DNA of 64,000 nt from positions 50,453-114,452 of the forward strand of contig CALFLL010000020.1 of NCBI GenBank assembly GCA_937880845.1, written 5' to 3'. The DNA is from an uncultured Drancourtella sp. (GTDB lineage Bacteria; Bacillota; Clostridia; Lachnospirales; Lachnospiraceae). How positions within the stretch are numbered: position 1 is the stretch's first letter; the number at the start of each line of letters is the position of its first letter. The notes beneath the pieces were generated by a model, which was not told the origin of the DNA, searched no databases, and saw only the letters and a list, made by a program, of their open reading frames with translations. Of the stretch, positions 17,724 to 26,600 are shown in pieces. Position numbers and translations under genes: made by a program.

Positions 17724-18762
17724 TGTTCATCTGGGAGTCAGACCGGATGCGGGAAAAGCATATACAGACAGAAGGCCGAGAGAAATATGGGAAAGTTTTG
17801 AACGTCTGCTTACATTTTGTGAAGAGAATAAGGTCGATCTGCTTTTGATCGTAGGGGATCTGTTTCACCGACAGCCGCTTTTAAAAGAATTGAAAGAAGT
17901 CAGTTCTCTGTTTGACAGGCTGACTCATACAAAAGTGGTTCTTACGGCCGGAAATCATGATTATGTGAAAGCGGATTCACATTATAGAAAGTTCCGATGG
18001 GGAGATAATGTCTATCCGCTATTTTCCGATCGGTTGGAAAAAGCAGAGTTTCCGGAACTGAAAACAGCAGTTTCGGGATTTAGTTATCAGCAAAAAGAAA
18101 TAAGAAACGGGCTCTTGGCTTCCTGGAAATGTAAAAGAAGCCAGGAGAACGAAATTCTTCTTTTACACGGAGGGGATGAAAAGCATCTGCCTTTTCGAAA
18201 GAGGGAAGTCCGGCAGCTTGGCTATGATTATACAGCGTTGGGACATATTCATAAAGCAGATAGAAACTGTGAAGAAAACAGTCTGTACAGCGGAGCACTG
18301 GAACCGACAGATCCGAATGACACAGGACAACATGGTTTTGTGTTGGGAACAGCCGAAAATGGTGTAGTATATACTAGGTTTGTGCCATTTGCCGGGAGAG
18401 AATATATCCACACAGAGATTTTGGTGGATCAAACCATGAACGGAAAAATACTGGAAGAAGAAATAAGAAAAACAATTGAAGAAGATGGCAGAGAAAATAT
18501 GTATCGCATTACTCTGACAGGATTCCGTGATCCGGACATTGAATTTGCCGTAGATTTAATGGATCCGTATGGAAATATAATAGACATTATAGATATGACA
18601 AATCCAAGTTATGATTTTGAAAAATTAGAGAGGAAGAATCGTGACAATCTGCTTGGAAAATATATCAGAAGTTTTCAAAATGCCGGGCAGGAAGATGAAT
18701 TACTGGAAGAAATGGCTTTATATGAAGGTGTGCGTGCTATTTTGGAAACAAGGAAAGGATAG
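17701..18762 (+). CDS. SbcD/YhaO-like metallophosphoesterase
   Basis: 353 residues from TTG 17701; GGAG at 17688-17691 supports this start rather than the upstream ATG 17641, which lies deep in the kinase gene. Calcineurin-fold motifs are complete: FVHTADVHLG (D.H), LLIVGDLFHRQ (GD), TAGNHDYV (GNHD), LLLHGGDE and LGHIHKAD (GH.H). Such proteins are Mre11-type nucleases that pair with an SMC-like ATPase, here the next gene. It overlaps the vanS-like gene by 23 nt, so transcription is shared. Confidence 0.88.
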   Translation: MKFVHTADVHLGVRPDAGKAYTDRRPREIWESFERLLTFCEENKVDLLLIVGDLFHRQPLLKELKEVSSLFDRLTHTKVVLTAGNHDYVKADSHYRKFRWGDNVYPLFSDRLEKAEFPELKTAVSGFSYQQKEIRNGLLASWKCKRSQENEILLLHGGDEKHLPFRKREVRQLGYDYTALGHIHKADRNCEENSLYSGALEPTDPNDTGQHGFVLGTAENGVVYTRFVPFAGREYIHTEILVDQTMNGKILEEEIRKTIEEDGRENMYRITLTGFRDPDIEFAVDLMDPYGNIIDIIDMTNPSYDFEKLERKNRDNLLGKYIRSFQNAGQEDELLEEMALYEGVRAILETRKG

Positions 18763-18764
18763 AA

Positions 18765-20240
18765 ATGAAGATAGAACGACTGGAAATCAGAAGTTTTGGA
18801 AAATTTCATGATAAACATATAGAGCTTGCAGAAGGGATCAATTTGTTTTGCGGAGAAAATGAAATCGGGAAATCAACTGTGTATGCATTTATAAAAAGTA
18901 TGCTGTTTGATATCGAAAGAGGACGAGGAAAGGCGGCTTCCAATGATATGTTTCATCAGTATGAACCGTGGGATATGCCGGCATATTATAGCGGAATGAT
19001 GCAGTTTGAATGTGGGGGAAAACACTTCCAACTAGAAAGAGATTTTACCAAAAATGGGAAAAAGACAAGGTTATTCTGTCTGGATGACGGTGAAGAATTG
19101 TCTGAACAAGACGGCGATTTAGAGGCGATTTTATCTGACCTTGATAAAGCCGGGTTTGAAAATACCGCAGCGGTCGCCCAGTTAAGAGCAGAGCCGGGAC
19201 CGGAGCTTGCCAAAGCTTTGAAAAATCTTGCAGCAAATTATTATACAGCGGGAACGGGAAACGTAGACTTGGAAGCGGCACTTTCAGGGCTGCAGAAAAG
19301 AAAAAAGGAAATCCAGAAATCCGTTTCTACATTATCCGGAAAAAGACAGAAGGAATGTGAAAAATCGGAACTGGAATTGGAGTATTGCAGGAAAGAAATA
19401 GAAAGGCTCAGCCGGGAGTTAGAGGAAATACGTGAGCAGACAGAAGAAAGGCTCCCCAGGGAACGGAAAAAACAAGGAAACGGTATCATTGCGGGCTTGC
19501 TTGTTGTTTGTGTGATTCTTATAGCGGCATTTATTTTTCTGCCGCCGGAGGTATCTTATATCAGTGCGGGAATCATTCTTGCAGCAGTCGTTGTTTTTGG
19601 ATGGAAAAAGGTGAAAAGCAGAAAAAAAGAACACGAAGATGTGGATAAAACAGAGAAGGACTTTCAGGAGCTCACCTGGAAAAAAGCCAGAATCAGACAG
19701 GAAATCCAAGAGAAGAAAATAGCCTGCGACAATTTGCGGGAGCAGATTGCCGAAACATATGAACTTGGTGAAGAAGAGAAGCTTTTGCAGAAACGGCAGT
19801 CCGCCATTGAATTTGCTATTCAAAGAATGACGCAAATATCAAAAAGTGTACATCAGGAAGTGGGAACAAAATTAAATGAAAAAGCAGGAGAGATCCTTGG
19901 AGAGATCACCAACGGAAAATATACGCAACTGTTTGTTGATGACAGATTGGATATAAGTGTATTTTCGGAAAACCGAAAAATACCGGCTGCAAGGCTTAGC
20001 AGAGGAACAGTAGAGCAGGTTTATTTTTCTGTGCGTATGGCGGCATCGGAACTTCTGTATGAAGAAGAATATCCTGTCATTTTGGACGATACATTTGCCT
20101 ATTATGATGAGGAGAGGATGAAAGCTGCTATCAGATGGTTGGCAGAACATAAAAAACAAGTGCTTCTTTTCTCCTGTCATAAAAGAGAAAAAGAAGCACT
20201 TGATCAGATGCATATCACATACCGCGATGGATGGAATTAA
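18765..20240 (+). CDS. SbcC/YhaN-like ATPase with membrane spans in the coiled-coil
   Basis: 491 residues. The N-terminus is of Rad50/SbcC type (IERLEIRSFGKFHDKHIELA, Walker A GENEIGKSTVYAF). A coiled-coil rich in Glu/Lys runs from about 165 to 355, interrupted near 240-285 by two hydrophobic spans (IIAGLLVVCVILIAAFIF and a second). The C-terminal half-ATPase has the signature RLSRGTVEQVYFSVRMA and Walker B YPVILDDTFAYYD. Mid-coil spans are also known in Bacillus YhaN and point to a membrane-tethered complex with the preceding nuclease. Its stop overlaps the converging prs stop. Confidence 0.85.
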   Translation: MKIERLEIRSFGKFHDKHIELAEGINLFCGENEIGKSTVYAFIKSMLFDIERGRGKAASNDMFHQYEPWDMPAYYSGMMQFECGGKHFQLERDFTKNGKKTRLFCLDDGEELSEQDGDLEAILSDLDKAGFENTAAVAQLRAEPGPELAKALKNLAANYYTAGTGNVDLEAALSGLQKRKKEIQKSVSTLSGKRQKECEKSELELEYCRKEIERLSRELEEIREQTEERLPRERKKQGNGIIAGLLVVCVILIAAFIFLPPEVSYISAGIILAAVVVFGWKKVKSRKKEHEDVDKTEKDFQELTWKKARIRQEIQEKKIACDNLREQIAETYELGEEEKLLQKRQSAIEFAIQRMTQISKSVHQEVGTKLNEKAGEILGEITNGKYTQLFVDDRLDISVFSENRKIPAARLSRGTVEQVYFSVRMAASELLYEEEYPVILDDTFAYYDEERMKAAIRWLAEHKKQVLLFSCHKREKEALDQMHITYRDGWN

Positions 20241-21421
20241 ATTTCCTCACCGTTGCGGTATTTTTGTAAAATATTCTGGATACGTTCGCTTGGACTTAAA
20301 ATTCCGCTGATGGAACCATCGTGATTTAAAGTATCAATCAGAAGAGCAATATATTTACTCATATCACAGTTGATGTAATATGGACGGCTTAATAATTCAG
20401 GTGTCTGGTAGATGAGGTTTGTAGTAAGGACATTTGTGATGATGCCCTGTTCGTATGCTTCATCAAATTTTTCCAGACCGTTTGTGAAAAGTCCGAATGT
20501 GGCAGCCGCAAAGATTCGTCTTGCCTTTCTTGCTTTTAACTGCTTTGCAACATCAATGATGCTGTCTCCGGAAGAAATCATATCATCCAAGATGATCACA
20601 TCTTTTCCTTCTACGGAATCACCTAAAAATTCATGTGCCACGATTGGGTTACGTCCGTCTACGATTTTTGTGTAATCACGGCGTTTGTAGAACATCCCCA
20701 TGTCAAGTCCAAGTACGTTTGCAAGGTAGATTGCACGTCCTGTTGCACCTTCGTCCGGGCTGATCGCCATCATGTGTTTGCTGTCGATTTCAAGATCCTT
20801 TACGGTACGAAGAAGCCCTTTTACAAACTGGTAAGTCGGACGAACTGTTTCAAATCCGTTGAGTGGGATTGCGTTCTGCACACGAGGGTCATGAGCGTCG
20901 AAAGTGACAATGTTGTCAACACCCATTTTTACAAGTTCCTGGAGAGCAAGTGCACAATCAAGAGATTCACGACTGCTCCTCTTGTGCTGACGGCTTTCGT
21001 AAAGGAACGGCATGATTACATTGATACGGCGTGCTTTTCCTCCGATTGCAGCAATGATTCTCTTCAGGTTCTGGAAATGATCATCCGGTGACATATGATT
21101 GGTACGGCCATTTAAAGAGTAGGTCAGGCTGTAATTACATACATCTACCATAAGATAGATATCTTTTCCACGGATAGATTCGGAAAGAACACCCTTTGCT
21201 TCACCGGAACCAAAACGAGGTGTATTGGCACCAATGATATAATTATCTTTTTCGTAACCGGTAAAGACAACGTCATCTTTGTGGATATGGTCGTCTTCTT
21301 TTCGCCATTTGACAATGTAATCGTTGACTCTTTGTCCCATTTCTTCACAGCCCATAAGAGGAATGATCCCAAGGGCTCCTACAGGAATGTTTTCCAATGT
21401 TGGTTTTGTACGATGCAGCAT
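20237..21421 (-). CDS. prs: ribose-phosphate pyrophosphokinase
   Basis: 394 residues, longer than the usual ~315, as in related Clostridia. Makes PRPP from ribose 5-phosphate and ATP for purine, pyrimidine, His, Trp and NAD synthesis. Key parts: the subunit loop FLYESRQHKRSSRESL, the metal/ATP region VTFDAHDPRVQNA, the flexible KRRDYTKIVDG loop and the PRPP motif VIILDDMISSGDS. The start has AGGAGG upstream. It is followed by no terminator because its stop codon overlaps that of yhaN-like on the other strand. Confidence 0.93.
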   Translation of the reverse strand: MLHRTKPTLENIPVGALGIIPLMGCEEMGQRVNDYIVKWRKEDDHIHKDDVVFTGYEKDNYIIGANTPRFGSGEAKGVLSESIRGKDIYLMVDVCNYSLTYSLNGRTNHMSPDDHFQNLKRIIAAIGGKARRINVIMPFLYESRQHKRSSRESLDCALALQELVKMGVDNIVTFDAHDPRVQNAIPLNGFETVRPTYQFVKGLLRTVKDLEIDSKHMMAISPDEGATGRAIYLANVLGLDMGMFYKRRDYTKIVDGRNPIVAHEFLGDSVEGKDVIILDDMISSGDSIIDVAKQLKARKARRIFAAATFGLFTNGLEKFDEAYEQGIITNVLTTNLIYQTPELLSRPYYINCDMSKYIALLIDTLNHDGSISGILSPSERIQNILQKYRNGEEI

Positions 21422-21432
21422 GAATTTGCCTC

Positions 21433-22416
21433 CTATTTCATTAATTTCTTTTTGATCCTGATATCATCTCCCGTAAGCTTCAGGAGTCGGAATTGACTGC
21501 TGATGCGGGAAAACGTTCTCTCACTATACATTGATTTTATATCATTTAAAGATAAATTGGTAGATATAATCGTCGATTTTTTTCGGATAATACGGTCATT
21601 CAGGCAAATAAAAAGCTGTGAAACCGTAAAGGAATTGGTCAGCTCGGTACCCAAATCATCGATGATTAAAAGTTCACAACTGTCAATCAGTGAACCGGTA
21701 TGGGCATCCTCCGGTCTGGAACCAAACTCTTTATTGCCTAAAAGTTCAAAAAGCTGCGAAGAAGTCACATAGATGACAGAGTGGATCTTATCGATCAGTT
21801 CCTTCGCAATACAATGGGTAAGGAAAGTTTTTCCGACGCCGGTATTTCCGTAAATCAGAAGATTCTGAAATTGATCAGAAAAAGTGTCCGTAAAGGAGCG
21901 ACATGCGGACAAAGCTTCCTGAGCCATTTCCCGCGAGGTCTTCTGACTGACGTTGTCAATAAAGTCGGTCGAATAATAGTCAAGACGAAATGTGGAAAAA
22001 TTTTCCTTATGTAAAATATCCTGTAGATTTGACTGCGTATATAAAAGATCGATTTCTGCTTTTTGAAAACAGTGACATTTGTGACCATCAATATAACCGG
22101 TATCGTGGCAATCCGGACATTCATAACAAGGTTCCAGATAATCAGAAGGATAACCGTAGTCTGAAAGAAGCTGATGTTTCTCTTGGGATAGAACATGCAG
22201 TTCCTTTCGGAATTCATCTAACGCGGCTGTATTTCCTTCGATAAGAGCTTTTGCCTTTTCGACACCGGAGTGAGAAATCCGATCGTCGATTTCTTTCATT
22301 CGCGGAATTCTAGTATATATCTCTTCATAATGTCTGTCCAGTATATCATGTGTTTTTAATTGTTTTTTTTCATACATGCGCATGATAGCGTCATATTGTG
22401 AATTGGTCAGTGACAT
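21433..22416 (-). CDS. dnaI: DnaI/DnaC-type helicase loader ATPase
   Basis: 327 residues. The C-terminal AAA+ domain has Walker A LIYGNTGVGKTFLTHCIAKE, Walker B CELLIIDDLGTELTN, sensor 1 IISTNLSL and the arginine finger region YSERTFSRISSQFRLL. An N-terminal half holds a Cys/His cluster (CYECPDCHDTGYIDGHKCHC), the zinc-binding feature of DnaI/DnaC loaders. It lies 16 nt after the dnaD-like gene, so the two form a primosome operon. It loads the replicative helicase at oriC and restart sites. An AAAGGAG site supports this start. Confidence 0.88.
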   Translation of the reverse strand: MSLTNSQYDAIMRMYEKKQLKTHDILDRHYEEIYTRIPRMKEIDDRISHSGVEKAKALIEGNTAALDEFRKELHVLSQEKHQLLSDYGYPSDYLEPCYECPDCHDTGYIDGHKCHCFQKAEIDLLYTQSNLQDILHKENFSTFRLDYYSTDFIDNVSQKTSREMAQEALSACRSFTDTFSDQFQNLLIYGNTGVGKTFLTHCIAKELIDKIHSVIYVTSSQLFELLGNKEFGSRPEDAHTGSLIDSCELLIIDDLGTELTNSFTVSQLFICLNDRIIRKKSTIISTNLSLNDIKSMYSERTFSRISSQFRLLKLTGDDIRIKKKLMK

Positions 22417-22432
22417 GAACTCTCTCCTTTAC

Positions 22433-23488
22433 CTAATTTTGTAAAAGCTGTCTTTCCAGATCGTCCATATTGTAATCCCGTTCTTCAAAGTTGCTGAAAC
22501 GAGTCTTTTTCGGAACCGGAGCAGAAGCAGTCGATTTTTCGGCACGTTTTTTCAGATAAGCGGCATCAAGTGCTGCGATATCACTCAGATGATGGACTCC
22601 TTTGTTGTGCCAGTTGCTTAAAATCCTGTCGGCGTATTCAAAGCTTGGCTGATGGATGGCAGAAACCGTACGGTTGCATGCCTCTATGACCACATCCAGT
22701 GTGAATCCAAACTGACCGGTCCATTTTTTTACGAAATCGGTTTCAACGGATGCCGCCATACGTCCCGTGATCCCGAATGCTTTTAAAACAGCAGAACAGT
22801 CCTTGTTATAAAAAGTTGCGGATTTACGTGCTTCGGATACGGTTTCAATCCCCGCATCTGCCCAGGCAAGCGCCACGGATTTTATATAATGCATACTTTT
22901 ATGACCGTTTTCCACGCAGTATTCAATGAGGTACTCCACCAAATCTGCGGAAAAATGGAGGGTGTCATAAAAGTATGTCAACATCTCCACATCAGAAGGA
23001 GAAAGGGTACGGCCGATATATTGTTCGGCTACAAAAAGCAGTTGGCGGAATTCTTTTCTGCTTCTAAACTGACTGATATCGGGAACCGGGCGTTTGGAAT
23101 GTGAAGAATCCTGATCGTCAGAACCTGTAGCCGGTTTAGAAACAATCGTTTCGGATATTTTAGAAGACTTTGTGGATTCTTTTGGTTTTTCGGATTCGGA
23201 GTAGCCTACGATAATTCCGGTCACCTTATTGTCTGAATCATATTCAATGAAAAGAAGTCCCTCTTTTTCCCAATATTTTAAAGCTCGAAGAATATCTCCT
23301 TCTGTATTTTCCAGAATGTCGGCAAATTCCGAAATAGAAAAAGAATCATTACTGCCCATATAGCGAAGAAGAAGGAGATAAACTTTTACGTATTCACCGT
23401 TTGCCTTGAGCATATACGAATCTATGAAGTCATTGTTGACTAATGTACAGCTGCAGGCTGTACGGTTTTTAATTTTTAATGAACTCAT
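22433..23488 (-). CDS. DnaD/DnaB-domain primosomal replication protein
   Basis: 351 residues. The N-terminal winged-helix part (FADILENTEGDILRALKYWE) is followed by a poorly conserved Ser/Lys linker and two DnaD-like alpha-helical repeats (about 145-225 and 240-310; YFYDTLHFSADLVEYLIEYC, then YADRILSNWHNKGVHHLSDI). The YxxxI.W.......v.t motif is the hallmark of PF07261. In Bacillus, DnaD and DnaB recruit the helicase loader to DnaA-bound origin DNA; the next gene is that loader. Three DnaA boxes lie about 80-115 nt upstream of its start. Confidence 0.88.
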   Translation of the reverse strand: MSSLKIKNRTACSCTLVNNDFIDSYMLKANGEYVKVYLLLLRYMGSNDSFSISEFADILENTEGDILRALKYWEKEGLLFIEYDSDNKVTGIIVGYSESEKPKESTKSSKISETIVSKPATGSDDQDSSHSKRPVPDISQFRSRKEFRQLLFVAEQYIGRTLSPSDVEMLTYFYDTLHFSADLVEYLIEYCVENGHKSMHYIKSVALAWADAGIETVSEARKSATFYNKDCSAVLKAFGITGRMAASVETDFVKKWTGQFGFTLDVVIEACNRTVSAIHQPSFEYADRILSNWHNKGVHHLSDIAALDAAYLKKRAEKSTASAPVPKKTRFSNFEERDYNMDDLERQLLQN

Positions 23489-23601
23489 TCCTAAAACCTC
23501 TGTCTTTCATAAAGTATAGGTATTATAGCACTTTCTACATATGAGAAAAAGCATTATTTTCCCCCACTTTGTGGATAAAACAGTGTGGATTATGTGGATA
23601 A
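23489..23601. promoter_or_regulatory. cluster of three DnaA boxes upstream of the dnaD-dnaI operon
   Basis: On the plus strand TGTGGATAA occurs at 23570-23578 and 23593-23601, and TGTGGATTA at 23584-23592; the complement is the DnaA box TTATCCACA. Two are perfect and one has a single change. They sit between the murC stop and the dnaD-like start, all in the same orientation, with 14- and 9-nt steps. The likely role is DnaA-dependent control of the primosome operon or DnaA titration. Confidence 0.7.
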
Positions 23602-24984
23602 CTATCTGGATAGCAGATTATTTCCAATATTTACAACATCTCCGGCTCCCATAGTTATCAACAGATCATCTTCCTTACAGTGGTCTAAAAGGAAAGATTC
23701 TATCTCCTCAAAGGTAGGAAAATAATGTACATCGCATCCTTTTCTGCGAAGTTCTTCTGCAAGAAGTTCGGAAGACATACCGAGCGTATCGTTTTCACGT
23801 GCAGCGTAGATATCTGCAAGGACAACGTGATCCGCAAGGGAAAGAGCATCTACGAATTCATGAAAGAATGCTTTGGTACGGGTATAAGTATGAGGCTGAA
23901 ATACACACCAGAGTTCTTTGTGAGGATAATTGACAGCCGCATTTAAAGTGGCACGGATTTCCGTCGGATGGTGTGCATAGTCATCTACGATGTGAAAACC
24001 GTTTTTGTCACCTTTATATTGAAAACGACGGTCTGTACCTGTAAAGGAGAGAAGCCCCTGTTTGATTTCTTTCATCGGAACTTCCAAAAGTACAGCTGCA
24101 GCAATGGCAGAAAGGGCATTGGACACATTGTGAAGACCGTTTACGGAAAGACGGATATGATCTGCCTTTTTTCCGTGTATAAGCAGGTCAAAAGATGCAT
24201 TTCCCTGATTGTCATAAGAAATATCGGATGCACTGAAATCGGCGTCGGAATGTTTTGTGTCGTAAGTTATAACCCTGCAGCGAAGGTCTTTGACGATTTG
24301 ATCCAGATGCTCGATCTCACCATTGATGATCAATGTGCCGTCTTCAGGAAGAAGTGCTGCAAAAGTATGAAAGGAGTTGCGTATATCTTCAATATCTTTG
24401 AAAAAATCCATATGATCTTCTTCCACATTTAGGATAATGCTGATCTTAGGAAAGAAATGGTGGAAACTATTTGTGTATTCACATGCTTCCGTTACAAAAA
24501 TTTCGGAGTTTCCGACACGGATATTTCCGCCAATGGCTTTTAAAATTCCTCCTACGGAAATGGTCGGATCCATATGTCCGGCAAGAAGGATATGAGAAAG
24601 CATGGACGTTGTCGTGGTCTTTCCATGGGTTCCGGCAACCGCAATCGGAACCTTGTAATTGGTCATAAGCTGTCCCAAAAGTTCGGCACGACTCAGCATC
24701 GGGAGATTGCGGCGCTTTGCTTCCTGAAATTCTTCGTTGTCCTCGTGTATAGCTGCGGTATATACAACTACGTCGATACCTTCTTCGATATTGGATGCCT
24801 TTTGCCCGATGAAGACACGGGCACCTTTGTCTATCAGATGTTTGGTCAGGGAGGATTCCTTGTTGTCGGAACCGCTGACGGTAAAATGTTCTTTGAGTAA
24901 TATTTCGGCCAGTCCGCTCATACTGATACCACCGATTCCGATAAAGTGGATGTGGACCGGTTTGTTAAAATTAATTTTATACAT
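23602..24984 (-). CDS. murC: UDP-N-acetylmuramate--L-alanine ligase
   Basis: 460 residues, normal length. Adds the first amino acid of the peptidoglycan stem. N-terminal nucleotide-binding HFIGIGGISMSGLAEIL, then the ATP loop VAGTHGKTTTTSMLSHILL, NVEEDHMDFF and the HHPTE motif in VDDYAHHPTEIRATL near residue 330. All Mur ligase hallmarks are present. Only a weak GGAAG site precedes ATG 24984. Separate from the downstream dnaD-dnaI pair by 113 nt carrying DnaA boxes, though it may read through into it. Confidence 0.96.
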   Translation of the reverse strand: MYKINFNKPVHIHFIGIGGISMSGLAEILLKEHFTVSGSDNKESSLTKHLIDKGARVFIGQKASNIEEGIDVVVYTAAIHEDNEEFQEAKRRNLPMLSRAELLGQLMTNYKVPIAVAGTHGKTTTTSMLSHILLAGHMDPTISVGGILKAIGGNIRVGNSEIFVTEACEYTNSFHHFFPKISIILNVEEDHMDFFKDIEDIRNSFHTFAALLPEDGTLIINGEIEHLDQIVKDLRCRVITYDTKHSDADFSASDISYDNQGNASFDLLIHGKKADHIRLSVNGLHNVSNALSAIAAAVLLEVPMKEIKQGLLSFTGTDRRFQYKGDKNGFHIVDDYAHHPTEIRATLNAAVNYPHKELWCVFQPHTYTRTKAFFHEFVDALSLADHVVLADIYAARENDTLGMSSELLAEELRRKGCDVHYFPTFEEIESFLLDHCKEDDLLITMGAGDVVNIGNNLLSR

Positions 24985-25325
24985 AGTTTACACTTCCATT
25001 CTTAGTGTTGATAATCTACAGAATTACGTTCTGCATTATTCTTTATTGTAGCATATGAAGAATCAAGATACAATCAATTCAAAAAGAGAAAAAATCCGGT
25101 TCTAAAAGCATGAATGACGGCATAATTATGTATATAAAGGAAAAAAACAAATGAAAAAATAAAGAAAATACAATTCAACAACATAGTGTCGATTAAAAAA
25201 GATAAGATATTATATAAAGTGCATAAAAAAATATTGTAAAACAACAAAAATATATAAAAATTATTCAATATTTTCAAAAAGTATGATATAATATGAACAC
25301 TAGATTACTAGCAAGGGGTGAGGAC
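24985..25325. other. AT-rich divergent intergenic region between murC and glgC
   Basis: About 340 nt with no supported gene; open frames here have no recognisable content. It must hold the promoters of murC (minus) and glgC (plus). For glgC an extended -10 box TGATATAAT (25284-25292) is clear, with a weak -35. AAGGGGTGAGG at 25313-25323 is the glgC ribosome binding site. Confidence 0.6.
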
Positions 25326-26600
25326 ATGATAAAAAAGGAAATGATAGCAATGCTGTTGGCAGGAGGGCAGGGCAGCAGACTTGGCGTACTGACTGCAAAA
25401 GTTGCTAAGCCGGCGGTTGCATTTGGGGGGAAATACCGAATTATTGATTTTCCGCTCAGTAACTGCATTAATTCCGGGATAGATACCGTGGGGGTTTTGA
25501 CGCAGTATCAGCCGCTCAGGCTGAACAGTCATATCGGAATCGGCATCCCGTGGGATTTGGACCGCAATGTCGGAGGAGTTACGATTTTGCCACCGTATGA
25601 AAAAAGTACAAACAGCGAATGGTACACAGGAACGGCAAATGCGATTTATCAAAATCTGGATTATATGGAATCGTTTCATCCGGACTATGTGCTGATCTTA
25701 TCCGGAGATCATATTTATAAAATGGATTATGAGGTGATGCTGGATTATCATAAAGAGCATCATGCAGACGTTACCATAGCGGCGATGCCGGTACCATTAG
25801 AAGAAGCAAGTCGTTTTGGCGTGGTCATCACAGATAAAAATGGACAGATTGAGGATTTTCAAGAAAAACCGAAGGAGCCAAAAAGTAATCTTGCTTCCAT
25901 GGGGATTTATATTTTCAGCTGGCCGGTTTTAAAAGAAGCTTTGATCAAAATGTCAGACGAGCCATCCTGTGATTTTGGTAAACATGTGATTCCATATTGC
26001 CACGAAAAAGGAATGCGGATGTTTGCATATGAGTATAACGGATACTGGAAAGATGTAGGAACGCTTGGTTCATACTGGGAAGCAAATATGGAGCTGATTG
26101 ATCTGATTCCGGAATTTAATTTATATGAAGAGTTCTGGAAGATTTATACAAACGGTTCGATTCTTCCGCCGCAGTACATTTCAGATCAGGCAGTCATTGA
26201 AAAAAGCATCATAAGCAATGGTGCGGAGATATATGGAGAAGTACATAATTCCGTGATCGGAGCGGGTGTTACCATCGGCAAAGGAACCGTTGTAAGAGAT
26301 TCTATTATCATGAAAGATACTGCTATCGGAGAAAACAGTGTGATCGATAAATCCATTATTGCAGAAAATGTATGTGTCGGTGACAATGTGACATTGGGAA
26401 TCGGAAGCGATGTTCCAAACAAAGAAAAGCCGGCCGTTTATTCTTTCGGGCTTGTAACGATCGGAGAAAATTCCGTAATCCCGTCCAATGTACAGATTGG
26501 TAAAAATACAGCCATCAGCGGTATTACGGACACGGATGATTATCCGAACGGAGTAATGGAAAGCGGAGAGACATTGATAAAGGCAGGTGAGCGCGCATGA
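25326..26600 (+). CDS. glgC: glucose-1-phosphate adenylyltransferase, catalytic subunit
   Basis: 424 residues from ATG 25326, chosen over an in-frame ATG at 25293 because of the ribosome binding site. Makes ADP-glucose for glycogen. Nucleotidyltransferase signature LLAGGQGSRLGVLTAKVAKP, then IIDFPLSNCINSG, the YTGTANAIYQN loop, SGDHIYKMDY and a left-handed beta-helix of hexapeptide repeats from about 300. It overlaps glgD by 4 nt; in Firmicutes the two form a hetero-oligomer with GlgC as the active chain. Confidence 0.96.
   Translation: MIKKEMIAMLLAGGQGSRLGVLTAKVAKPAVAFGGKYRIIDFPLSNCINSGIDTVGVLTQYQPLRLNSHIGIGIPWDLDRNVGGVTILPPYEKSTNSEWYTGTANAIYQNLDYMESFHPDYVLILSGDHIYKMDYEVMLDYHKEHHADVTIAAMPVPLEEASRFGVVITDKNGQIEDFQEKPKEPKSNLASMGIYIFSWPVLKEALIKMSDEPSCDFGKHVIPYCHEKGMRMFAYEYNGYWKDVGTLGSYWEANMELIDLIPEFNLYEEFWKIYTNGSILPPQYISDQAVIEKSIISNGAEIYGEVHNSVIGAGVTIGKGTVVRDSIIMKDTAIGENSVIDKSIIAENVCVGDNVTLGIGSDVPNKEKPAVYSFGLVTIGENSVIPSNVQIGKNTAISGITDTDDYPNGVMESGETLIKAGERA

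Noticed and set aside
25074..25277. 67-codon minus-strand open frame rich in Phe and Leu between murC and glgC
   Set aside because: Product of AT-rich sequence; no ribosome binding site and lies where promoters are expected.
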